Source: an uncultured Chloroflexota bacterium (GTDB taxonomy: Bacteria > Chloroflexota > Anaerolineae > Aggregatilineales > Phototrophicaceae). From it: a stretch of DNA of 15,104 nt. Positions 6,945 through 12,730 of this stretch are shown here, one piece after another. Position numbers and translations under genes: made by a program. Position 1 is the first letter of the stretch. Every line of letters starts with the position of its first letter. The DNA is taken from assembly GCA_937974245.1 (NCBI GenBank), contig CALJKV010000061.1:1-15104 (forward strand), read 5' to 3'. Below the pieces are notes generated by a model. The model searched no databases and had not been told where the DNA came from. It saw only the letters and a program-made list of their open reading frames with translations.

Positions 6945-7667
6945 CCTTTGGGCGTGTAAGCTTGAAGGCATATATCTTCGGGTCACGAACCTACCCTACC
7001 GGCAAAGTACCCCTTGCACTTCAAATCTGCTTCGCAATATCCCTAAACTTAGTTTTAAGGACATGAAAAACCGCAAGCTCTTGTTCCATCAGAGATTGAT
7101 ATGTAGTCCACCCCTTCAAAGCAAAAATCACCAAAACAACCAATTGTGCTAGCGCCATATAGAGTACATCAGATCTATGCGCTACTAACAGATACCCCAG
7201 CAAACACAAGCCCAACGAGACAAATGCTGCCAGACTGATCCCCCAGAAAGAAAGGATATAATGCCATGCTCCTCGATCATGGTCACGAAATGAGGCAGGC
7301 ATATCGTTCGAATAAAAAGTTACCTCCCAAACCAAAAAAGCCTGCTTATAGCTCACCACTTCTAAGTCTTGAATAATATGATACAAAACCTTGCGTCGCT
7401 TAGAAGCAAAGCCACCAGCTACTTCAAATCCAAGCCGAAAGACCTGATGAACAACAAAACCTATCACCGGAGCCACAGCTATCCAAAGAACTATTTCATC
7501 AGCAGATGAGGAACACACCACAAACAGTGTTGCACACAACAAAGCACCAGGGATTGAAAACCAAATTAATTGCTCCATGACATATACTCTTTCCCACCGC
7601 CTATCTACATCACACAACACTACTGTACACATACATCTGAAGTCGCACAAACATTCCTTTGGGCGTG
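6945..7667. mobile_element. 711-bp transposase-free inserted unit flanked by 12-bp direct repeats
   Basis: CCTTTGGGCGTG occurs at 6945-6956 and again at 7656-7667, exactly 711 bases apart. The uninterrupted version is preserved at 8647-8680, where AATCCCCCTACCCTTTGGGCGTG runs straight into CCAACCGCCGC. Left and right flanks of the 711-bp segment each match one half of that uninterrupted sequence, so the segment looks inserted. It carries one reverse-strand gene, no transposase and no clear terminal inverted repeats. Insertion by the nearby tyrosine recombinase at a 12-bp core is one explanation; recombination between repeats is another. Confidence 0.5.
7021..7578 (-). CDS. Four-TM membrane protein of unknown function
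   Basis: This 185-residue reverse-strand protein has hydrophobic segments at about 4-22, 29-47, 112-132 and 138-155, giving two hairpins around a roughly 60-residue soluble middle (GGFASKRRKVLYHIIQDLEV...YSNDMPASFRDHDRG) and a short charged tail. I chose ATG 7578 because GGAAAGAG lies just upstream. A longer frame up to 7671 begins inside the duplicated 58-bp leader and is less likely. Its base composition is visibly more AT-rich than its neighbours. It is the only gene in the inserted 711-bp unit and faces against the surrounding genes. No family recognised; a small membrane effector or immunity-type protein is only a guess from its company. Confidence 0.65.
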   Translation of the reverse strand: MEQLIWFSIPGALLCATLFVVCSSSADEIVLWIAVAPVIGFVVHQVFRLGFEVAGGFASKRRKVLYHIIQDLEVVSYKQAFLVWEVTFYSNDMPASFRDHDRGAWHYILSFWGISLAAFVSLGLCLLGYLLVAHRSDVLYMALAQLVVLVIFALKGWTTYQSLMEQELAVFHVLKTKFRDIAKQI

Positions 7668-7713
7668 CCAACCGCCGCTAGGTGTGGTACTGTCACGGTA
7701 AAAAGTGAGGTGG
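7656..7713 (+). repeat. 58-bp direct repeat, copy 1 (leader of first pentapeptide gene)
   Basis: This is identical base for base to 8658-8715. It begins CCTTTGGGCGTGCCAACCG and ends with the ribosome-binding site GTGAGGTGG. It may hold a promoter, but I see no strong -35/-10 pair. Confidence 0.9.
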
Positions 7714-7716
7714 GGA

Positions 7717-8571
7717 ATGCAAAGAGTTATGCAGCGGGTGAATAATCTCACTGACCGCCAGGTGCTATATTTGCTGGTCGTAGTTGTTCTCGTTACAAGT
7801 AGCTGGTCGGCAATCTTGAATCTGACCAGCGGGCAACCCGATTTTCAGGCATGGGGTGAAGGTTGGCTGCAAAACTTTAGCACGGAAATGACCGGCGCGA
7901 TTTCGACATTCTGGTTGTTTTCGTTGGTGATTGGTAACAGACAGGACAAAAAGCGGTTGATTATTCAGATGCGTAGTAAGGATAATGCCACCGCACTACA
8001 GGCGGTTGAGGAACTGCGCGAGATGTCCGACTGGCTACAGGATGATTCGCTGCAGGGCGCGTACTTGGGGCGCGCCAATCTGGCGAATGCGAGCTTGGGG
8101 CGTGCCAATCTGCAGGGTGCGGACTTGAGGAACGCCAATCTGGCGGGTGCATACTTGCGGCATGCCAGTCTGGCGGGTGCGAACTTGGAGCGTGCCAATC
8201 TGAAGGGTGCGCGCTTGCGGGCCGCCAAATTGGACAGTGGATACTTGTGGGCCGCCAATCTGGCGAATGCGAGCTTGGGGCGTGCCAATCTGAAGGGTGC
8301 GAACTTGGAGTTCGCCAATCTGGCGGGTGCGAACTTGGAGCATGCCACCCTGAAGGGTGCGAGCTTGGAGTTCGCCAATCTTAAGGGGGCGAACTTGGTG
8401 CACACCAAATTTGACGAAACCACCACCCTACCCGACAAAACAAACTGGACACCCGATACCGACATGACCCGTTTCACTGATCCGAATCACCCGGATTTCT
8501 GGCGCTCTGATAGTAAGTACAGCCCCGCTTACCGAGGTGACAGCAGCGACCAGCCGCCGCCGGGTGAGTAG
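7717..8571 (+). CDS. Membrane-anchored pentapeptide-repeat protein 1
   Basis: The 284-residue protein has two hydrophobic segments (about 15-36 and 57-73), a short linker (RLIIQMRSKDNATALQAVEELREMSDWL, about 80-107), a run of about 24 A(N/D/S)LXX pentapeptides at 111-232, and a C-terminal tail with WTPDTDMTRFTDPNHPDF. Pentapeptide repeats fold as a right-handed quadrilateral beta-helix; known roles include DNA mimicry and scaffolding, and none can be assigned here. The TM + linker + repeat layout recurs in Chloroflexota proteins, from memory. ATG 7717 follows GAGGTGGGG; an upstream GTG at 7705 lies inside the conserved leader. The DNA of the repeats is nearly uniform in 30-bp units, which suggests ongoing homogenisation. 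A paralogue follows directly. Confidence 0.85.
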   Translation: MQRVMQRVNNLTDRQVLYLLVVVVLVTSSWSAILNLTSGQPDFQAWGEGWLQNFSTEMTGAISTFWLFSLVIGNRQDKKRLIIQMRSKDNATALQAVEELREMSDWLQDDSLQGAYLGRANLANASLGRANLQGADLRNANLAGAYLRHASLAGANLERANLKGARLRAAKLDSGYLWAANLANASLGRANLKGANLEFANLAGANLEHATLKGASLEFANLKGANLVHTKFDETTTLPDKTNWTPDTDMTRFTDPNHPDFWRSDSKYSPAYRGDSSDQPPPGE

Positions 8572-8580
8572 CCGCCTAGA

Positions 8581-8649
8581 ATACCCCCAGGACGCCACAC
8601 AAGCCCCGTTTTGGGGCTTTTCCCTTATGTGGGTATGGTGGCAAGCAAT
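8581..8649 (+). terminator. Terminator module M, copy 3 (after first pentapeptide gene)
   Basis: ATACCCCCAGGACGCC precedes AAGCCCC-gtttt-GGGGCTT (8601-8619) and a short T-run. Together with the preceding GAGTAGCC and TAGAATA it matches the end of int very closely (GAGTAGCC, TGGAATACCCCCAGGACGCC), although the genes themselves are unrelated. It then runs into the 58-bp leader of the next gene. Confidence 0.8.
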
Positions 8650-8657
8650 CCCCCTAC

Positions 8658-8715
8658 CCTTTGGGCGTGCCAACCGCCGCTAGGTGTGGTACTGTCACGG
8701 TAAAAAGTGAGGTGG
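8658..8715 (+). repeat. 58-bp direct repeat, copy 2 (leader of second pentapeptide gene)
   Basis: This is identical to 7656-7713 and places GAGGTGG six bases ahead of ATG 8721. Perfect conservation, while the coding parts of the two genes differ clearly, points to recent exchange or to a functional constraint on the leader. Confidence 0.9.
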
Positions 8716-8720
8716 CGGCG

Positions 8721-9512
8721 ATGGCAGAATTAGACAAATTAGCCGGGTGGGAGCGCACACGGGCGGTATACAGGCTTTACCCGCTGGCGATGCCGTTAAT
8801 CTGGATTCTGATTGGCGTGGTGATTGGAGCTTTCCTGTTTGGTCGTGACGGTGACACCGGGTATGCCACGAACCTCTACACGGAAATTCTGAGTATCAGT
8901 GTAACGGTATTCGTGCTGGATTACCTGAACCGCCAGCGCGATAAGGAAAGCCGCATACAGGCCTTGAAAGAGCAGCTTGTACGTGATGCGAGTAGCACAT
9001 CAAACGAGATTGCGAAAAATGCGATTCACCAATTACGAAAACAGGAATGGTTAGTAGGTGACAACGGACTATTGAAACTTGTGGACTTGGAGGGCGCCAA
9101 TCTAGAGAGTGCGAACTTGGAGTGTGCCAATCTGGTCGGTGCGAACTTACGGGATGCCAATCTGGAGAGTGCGAACTTGGTGGGCGCCAATCTAGAGAGT
9201 GCGAACTTACGGGACGCCAATCTGCAGGGGTCAAACTTACGGGGCACCAATCTGCAAGGGGCTCGCTTGATTGAAGCCAATCTACAAGAGGTGAACTTGG
9301 GGGGCGCCAATCTAGAGAGTGCGAACTTGAAGAACGCCAATCTGGTCGGTGCGAACTTGGTGGACACAAAGTTTGACGAAAGCACCATTCTACCCGACGG
9401 CACAAAATGGACGCCCGATACCGATATGGGCCGCTTCACTGACCCTAATCACCCGGATTTCCCGCGTTCGGTCAATCCTTATGGATCCGCCTTTCGCCAC
9501 CTATGGGGGTGA
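8721..9512 (+). CDS. Membrane-anchored pentapeptide-repeat protein 2 (C-terminus frameshifted)
   Basis: This 263-residue paralogue of the preceding protein has TM segments at about 22-40 and 50-67, a charged linker (YLNRQRDKESRIQALKEQLV...NEIAKNAIHQLRKQEWL) and pentapeptides at about 121-216, then TKFDESTILPDGTKWTPDTD and RFTDPNHPDF. Start ATG 8721 has a good ribosome-binding site; an upstream TTG frame from 8661 lies in the duplicated leader. The end is odd: bases 9510-9543 in another frame encode GDSSAPPPPGE, matching the last residues GDSSDQPPPGE of protein 1. A net +10-base change between GATTTC and GGTGAC moved the frame, so this copy stops early at TGA 9510. The repeat core is intact, so the protein is probably still functional. 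Confidence 0.83.
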   Translation: MAELDKLAGWERTRAVYRLYPLAMPLIWILIGVVIGAFLFGRDGDTGYATNLYTEILSISVTVFVLDYLNRQRDKESRIQALKEQLVRDASSTSNEIAKNAIHQLRKQEWLVGDNGLLKLVDLEGANLESANLECANLVGANLRDANLESANLVGANLESANLRDANLQGSNLRGTNLQGARLIEANLQEVNLGGANLESANLKNANLVGANLVDTKFDESTILPDGTKWTPDTDMGRFTDPNHPDFPRSVNPYGSAFRHLWG

Positions 9513-9594
9513 CAGCAGCGCCCCGCCGCCGCCTGGTGAGTAGCTGTGCTGGCGCTGTGTGGGTACAATCGGAGGTAAAAATCAGGGAGGAATT

Positions 9595-9897
9595 ATGTAT
9601 AAGGCCGTGTATATAAGGACGGGATCGGGAATAGCTCTCTCTTCCACAGATACCAAGACCCTCGACTACTTGGCAAACGAGCTAAAGAAAATATACAAGA
9701 AATCTCGTATAACCTATCCACATCAAACACCCAACGGCAAAACCTATTGGTGTTTGGTAGATAGACTCGACGGTCAGGATAAAGAAGCCGCCTATTGGTT
9801 GTTTACTCTACTCTGTGAGCAAGACTGGCAACCGATTAGCTTTGACGCTGGCGTGGAAGATGGCGCGGTATATAAGCTCATCAAACATGAGGATTAA
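9595..9897 (+). CDS. Small protein of unknown function
   Basis: A 100-residue protein starting at ATG 9595 behind a strong GGGAGG (9585-9590); an upstream GTG at 9559 is less likely. It is soluble and mixed alpha/beta in appearance (MYKAVYIRTGSG...LDYLANELKKIYKK...YWCLVDRLDGQDKEAAYWLFTLLCEQDWQPISF). The beginning (YKAVYIRTGSG, small hydrophilic turn, then a helix) and the closing strand (GAVYKLIKHED) suggest a compact single domain. I do not recognise it. It follows the second pentapeptide gene without a clear terminator between them. A possible -10 (TACAAT 9564-9569) gives it some chance of its own promoter. Confidence 0.7.
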   Translation: MYKAVYIRTGSGIALSSTDTKTLDYLANELKKIYKKSRITYPHQTPNGKTYWCLVDRLDGQDKEAAYWLFTLLCEQDWQPISFDAGVEDGAVYKLIKHED

Positions 9898-9906
9898 ACC
9901 GCTGCC

Positions 9907-10056
9907 ATGAGCAAACGCGACTTCTACCGATACCGCAACCGCCAGCTTGACCGGCTGGGAAGTGATGACACAAGCCGCGCCTGGCCGCTGTGGTTACGGC
10001 TGCTGGTGGTCACTGGTTTCGCGCTGTTCATCCTCAAGGTTGCCGGGGTGATTTAG
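9907..10056 (+). CDS. Small single-TM protein
   Basis: A 49-residue ORF starting MSKRDFYRYRNRQLDRLG, followed by a hydrophobic segment at about 29-47 (WPLWLRLLVVTGFALFILKVAGVI). Its positive N-terminus followed by a TM helix fits an inner-membrane peptide with the N-terminus in the cytoplasm. It begins 10 bases after the previous stop, so it probably shares that transcript, but the ribosome-binding site is poor. Its stop overlaps the stop of the convergent gene by 3 bases. Function unknown. Confidence 0.45.
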   Translation: MSKRDFYRYRNRQLDRLGSDDTSRAWPLWLRLLVVTGFALFILKVAGVI

Positions 10057-11159
10057 TCCTCGCTGGTTGTACCGGGTAGAAGTAGTTCCAGGGGGCTTTC
10101 GGTGAGTGTAGTAAGTGATTCCATCATTTGTGTGACAGCCAATAGACGTTCTTTTTCACTCAAGTCGGGTGCGAATCGTTCTACAATAGACAATGCTAGG
10201 TCAAGTTTTTCTCGGTGAATTTCAAGTCTCTTTTCTTCATTCTGAAGCCGCTTTGCCTCATTTTCCAATAGAAGCTGCTCTATTTCAGCGGATTGGCGTT
10301 TTTCGGCTGCTTTCGTAGCTGCTCGTGTTTGCGCCGTACGCGCTCGTGTTTCCTGAATATCAACCTCAGCTTTCCCAATTTCTACCTGCTTTTCTGACAC
10401 TTCCAGTTCAGCCATTTGTTGCGCATGTTTGCGCCGCCAAGGGGTAACAATCTCTCGAACAACCCGAATAGCATCAGCAACACCGTCCATTTGAAAACTA
10501 AGAGGTGAATGCTCTGAAATGCTGCGAATACGGGGTTCTATAAATGGTTCACCAGTTAGCTGTATGATGACTTCCTGAAGATCAATGAGGGCCTGTAGGT
10601 AAGGGGCAACTTGTGAAACAAGTGTGATAGGGGTAAGAGGATCATGTCCAGCTAACTGTATTTCATCTTCAGTGTATTCATCCCCTGACACTAGTTGTTT
10701 CGGTACTAAACCTTCCAGGCACCTGATAATCGTACTTGCATATAATTGCACACGGGCACGGGCAAGGGCAAGGGCACGGCCACTGTCAAGGGCACGGGCA
10801 TGGTCACGGTCACTGGCAAGGGCACGGGCACTGTCAAGGGCAAAGGCAAGGGCAAAGGCAAGGGCAAGGTCAAGGGCATGGGCAAGGGCAAGGGCACGTT
10901 TACGGTCAAGGGCACTGTCAAGGGCAAGGGCAAGGGCACTGTCAAGGTCAAGGGCACGGGCACGGTCAAGGACACTGTCACGGTCAAGGGCATCGAAAAC
11001 GGTAATGGTCAAATATTGGAGTGCACCGATTTTCTCTTGAGTAGATTCCAGACCATTAACCATCATGACCGCTTCGTCAACTTCTCCGTTCTCTATCTTT
11101 TCTCTCAGCTTAGTATAGAAATCCTCTACTTCCTCGCCTATCATCGTATCTACTGGCAT
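10053..11159 (-). CDS. Ala/Leu/Asp-repeat protein with C-terminal coiled coil, unknown function
   Basis: This 368-residue protein has four parts. Residues 1-56 are a helical start (EEVEDFYTKLREKIENGEVDEAV). Residues of about 57-137 are a low-complexity run of RALA/LDLA/ALDS units encoded by hexanucleotide repeats. Residues of about 138-240 are a folded-looking domain (PYLQALIDLQEVIIQLTGEP, PRIRSISEHSPLSFQMDGVADAI). Residues of about 242-325 form a long charged coiled coil, and a short helical tail follows. Similar ALD/RARDLA runs occur, from memory, in multi-domain NACHT or other conflict proteins of Chloroflexota and Cyanobacteria, but no NTPase or effector domain is visible here. ATG 11159 has a strong AGGGGGG about 8 bases upstream. 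It is the last gene of a leftward group with the MerR-like regulator. An oligomerising sensor or scaffold is possible; no function can be assigned. Confidence 0.75.
   Translation of the reverse strand: MPVDTMIGEEVEDFYTKLREKIENGEVDEAVMMVNGLESTQEKIGALQYLTITVFDALDRDSVLDRARALDLDSALALALDSALDRKRALALAHALDLALAFALAFALDSARALASDRDHARALDSGRALALARARVQLYASTIIRCLEGLVPKQLVSGDEYTEDEIQLAGHDPLTPITLVSQVAPYLQALIDLQEVIIQLTGEPFIEPRIRSISEHSPLSFQMDGVADAIRVVREIVTPWRRKHAQQMAELEVSEKQVEIGKAEVDIQETRARTAQTRAATKAAEKRQSAEIEQLLLENEAKRLQNEEKRLEIHREKLDLALSIVERFAPDLSEKERLLAVTQMMESLTTLTESPLELLLPGTTSED
10745..10992. repeat. Hexanucleotide low-complexity tract (GGCAAG/GGCACG type)
   Basis: About 250 bases of GGCAAG, GGCACG, TGTCAA and GGTCAC units in imperfect 6-base register. 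On the reverse strand they encode the Ala-Leu/Arg-Ala/Asp repeats. Because the period is six, several frames on both strands stay open; those are artefacts. Such a tract can change length by slippage in multiples of two residues. Confidence 0.9.
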
Positions 11160-11172
11160 ATCATTATCCCCC

Positions 11173-11265
11173 CTACCCGCTCAATAAAAGCACGCCACCT
11201 ACTGCGGCACCGATAAACATGCCGACGATAATCATCAGCACGCCCCCGCGCACAACGAACAACAC
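11173..11265 (-). CDS. Possible 30-residue TM peptide
   Basis: From GTG 11265 the frame encodes a hydrophobic peptide (VLFVVRGGVLMIIVGMFIGAAVGGVLLLSG) ending at TAG 11173-11175. It sits between the MerR-like gene and the repeat protein, all reading leftward. The glycine-rich hydrophobic pattern is what real small membrane peptides look like, but no ribosome-binding site is clear and the exact start is uncertain (ATG at 11235 would leave 20 residues). Confidence 0.3.
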   Translation of the reverse strand: MLFVVRGGVLMIIVGMFIGAAVGGVLLLSG

Positions 11266-11294
11266 CGGCGGGTGCTTAGTTTGCGCTAGACGCT

Positions 11295-11801
11295 TTACTC
11301 TAATCCCGCCTTCCCCAGCTTCAACAACAATTCCCGATTCTCTTGACGTGCCTTCTCTAATTCGCTTTGCGTATATTCCAGTAAGGCTTTTAGCTTAACG
11401 TTCTCATCTTGAGTAGGACGTATAGCTTGCTCAAGGGTGATGACCTGCCGTTCCAAGTCTGCTACCCGCGCCCGTGCTTGTGCGAGTACCGTTACAGTCT
11501 CACTGCCGACAATGTGGCGGGCGGTTGCAAGCGGCGGATCGCCACGCTGCCCGGCAGCTAAAGCTGCGTGTATGTCCTCATATACACTCCCTCGATTCTT
11601 CATGTCACTAACCAGCGAAAATACCCGTAAATCTTCATCTGTAAAATTGCGATGTCTACCCGGTTCGGGCTGTGCGGTGGGGGACAAGTACGCGCTGAAT
11701 TCACGTGACCAGACTCTTACAGTCTCGCGGCTGATTTTGAACAAGCTGGCAATATGCCTTGAGGAATACGTTAAGTCGCTCATGGTGTTTAGTGTATCCA
11801 C
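11295..11801 (-). CDS. MerR-like HTH protein with long coiled coil
   Basis: A 168-residue protein. Residues of about 11-31 form a helix-turn-helix (YSSRHIASLFKISRETVRVW). GRHRNFTDEDLRVFSLV (48-64) is the wing and third helix typical of MerR-family DNA-binding domains. Residues of about 101-163 form a coiled coil likely to dimerise the protein. There is no metal- or drug-binding domain, so it resembles the short MerR-like, coiled-coil DNA-binding proteins of plasmids and RacA-type anchors more than classical MerR activators. Start is GTG 11801 or ATG 11783; neither has a clear ribosome-binding site. It heads the leftward group ending with the ALD-repeat protein, and inverted and direct repeats just upstream (11793-11840) are likely its own operator. 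A regulator or DNA-organising protein is the best guess. Confidence 0.72.
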   Translation of the reverse strand: MDTLNTMSDLTYSSRHIASLFKISRETVRVWSREFSAYLSPTAQPEPGRHRNFTDEDLRVFSLVSDMKNRGSVYEDIHAALAAGQRGDPPLATARHIVGSETVTVLAQARARVADLERQVITLEQAIRPTQDENVKLKALLEYTQSELEKARQENRELLLKLGKAGLE

Positions 11802-11840
11802 TTGTGTCAGGCCTGCGCAAGCCTGTGTATCCCCCTACTC
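11793..11840. promoter_or_regulatory. Operator-like repeats upstream of the MerR-like gene
   Basis: Direct repeats GTGTATCC (11793-11800 and 11826-11833) enclose an inverted repeat CAGGC...GCCTG (11808-11812/11821-11825). The whole block lies around the start of the MerR-like gene, in the region shared with the rightward partition operon. Autoregulation is the natural reading. Confidence 0.45.
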
Positions 11841-11886
11841 TATTAGCTGTGTTTAATGCCAGGATACTTGCTTTTAGGCGGTAAGC

Positions 11887-11916
11887 TAGACATTTTGCGA
11901 TGTTCGGGGCTATAAT
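11887..11916 (+). promoter_or_regulatory. Promoter of the partition operon
   Basis: TAGACA (11887-11892) and a perfect TATAAT (11911-11916) are spaced by 18 bases. AGTGCCA direct repeats at 11923-11929 and 11939-11945 lie at and just after the predicted start of transcription, a likely operator. Confidence 0.7.
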
Positions 11917-11965
11917 ACACAGAGTGCCACTGGCTTATAGTGCCAACATTTTTTGAGAGGCAACC

Positions 11966-12499
11966 ATGCAAACAAAAAGGCGGTATAGACTGCGCTATGC
12001 CTTTTGGCTGAATCACAATGACCCGGATGAGGTAGCCGTTGCGGATACCATTGAAGTCTTGAAGAATGAACGGGGATTCGCCAGCGCCGTGCGCGACGGC
12101 GTTATGCTCATAGCCGAATTGCGGCGGGGTGAAACCGCTTTGCTTGTTCGGCTATTCCCCTGGATTGTAGACGCCTTGAAACCAGCGCCAGCGCCGGATA
12201 CCAACGGCAGTGGGGGGGAGCTACTACCCCACATTGAACGCCTTGAGCGCCTCATCCTGGCGAGCAACGGCGGCCACCACGCCACCAACGGCAACGGCCA
12301 CCATACTGCTACCAGTGGCGAGCTGCCCGATCTGGTAATTACCAAGTCGAATATTGACGCCACCGCTAACTTTTTGTCATCGCTTGCAAGCATCGCCAGC
12401 GCCGCCAGTGCAGATGAAGCACGGCAAACACGGGCGGCTTTTGCCGTTTCAATGGGTGATCTGTTCGGCGGCGATGATGATAACGACCTTTTTGATTAG
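11966..12499 (+). CDS. ParR-like plasmid partition/DNA-binding protein
   Basis: This 177-residue protein starts with a compact basic domain (KRRYRLRYAFWLNHNDPDEVAVADTIEVLKNERGFASAVRDGVMLIAELRRG, about 4-55) of the kind seen in ribbon-helix-helix ParR/StbB-type adaptors: a basic strand, then two helices. Next come a linker rich in N, G and H (about 72-120) and an acidic tail (GGDDDNDLFD). A disordered linker plus acidic C-terminus is how ParR proteins contact a ParM-type filament, so the layout fits. However, no ParM, TubZ or ParA ATPase gene is in this window. Ribosome-binding site GAGAGG at 11955-11960. It shares an operon with the small gene 17 bases downstream and is probably autoregulated through the repeats at 11923-11945. 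A non-partition regulator is possible. Confidence 0.6.
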   Translation: MQTKRRYRLRYAFWLNHNDPDEVAVADTIEVLKNERGFASAVRDGVMLIAELRRGETALLVRLFPWIVDALKPAPAPDTNGSGGELLPHIERLERLILASNGGHHATNGNGHHTATSGELPDLVITKSNIDATANFLSSLASIASAASADEARQTRAAFAVSMGDLFGGDDDNDLFD

Positions 12500-12515
12500 T
12501 GAGGAGAATTGAATC

Positions 12516-12668
12516 ATGAGTGACCTAGCAAGCTCAATTCAGCAGTTGACCGCGCCCGACCTGGTGGCGCTGGTGATGACCCTGGCCGAACTGGACGCCG
12601 GGGAGCTGGACGCCGGGCAGGACATAGCCGCCAGGCTGGCCGACAATGTGGCGATGGTGATGCGTTAG
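12516..12668 (+). CDS. Small acidic protein in the partition operon
   Basis: A 50-residue, mainly helical acidic protein (MSDLASSIQQLTAPDLVALV...ELDAGELDAGQDIAARLADNVAMVMR). GAGGAG at 12501-12506 is a good ribosome-binding site and the gene starts 16 bases after the ParR-like stop. No family recognised. Its size and place suggest an accessory of the partition protein, or a small regulator of it. Confidence 0.65.
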   Translation: MSDLASSIQQLTAPDLVALVMTLAELDAGELDAGQDIAARLADNVAMVMR

Positions 12669-12695
12669 ATGTGTGTAGGAATTTTCGATATTTGC

Positions 12696-12724
12696 TTGCT
12701 TCATAAGCACAGATGTGCTAGTAT
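12696..12724 (+). promoter_or_regulatory. Promoter with a palindromic operator in its spacer
   Basis: TTGCTT (12696-12701) and TAGTAT (12719-12724) are spaced by exactly 17 bases. The spacer contains the palindrome AGCACA-GA-TGTGCT (12706-12719), a 14-base perfect inverted repeat around two bases. A repressor here would lie across the RNA polymerase site. Confidence 0.6.
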
Positions 12725-12730
12725 TGAAGG

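Noticed and set aside
7965..8477. Reverse-strand and +2 frames inside the pentapeptide genes (also 8896-9439)
   Set aside because: Shadows of the 30-bp repeat units; the forward frame has the ribosome-binding site, TM segments and the pentapeptide pattern.
10745..10992. Hexanucleotide tract as an iteron origin
   Set aside because: It lies inside a well-supported coding frame and encodes a repeat type known from other proteins.
10624..11040. Forward and second reverse frames across the hexanucleotide tract (Gly-His, Gly-Lys or Pro-Leu repeats)
   Set aside because: Six-base periodicity keeps several frames open; only the 368-residue reverse frame continues into normal, non-repetitive protein on both sides.
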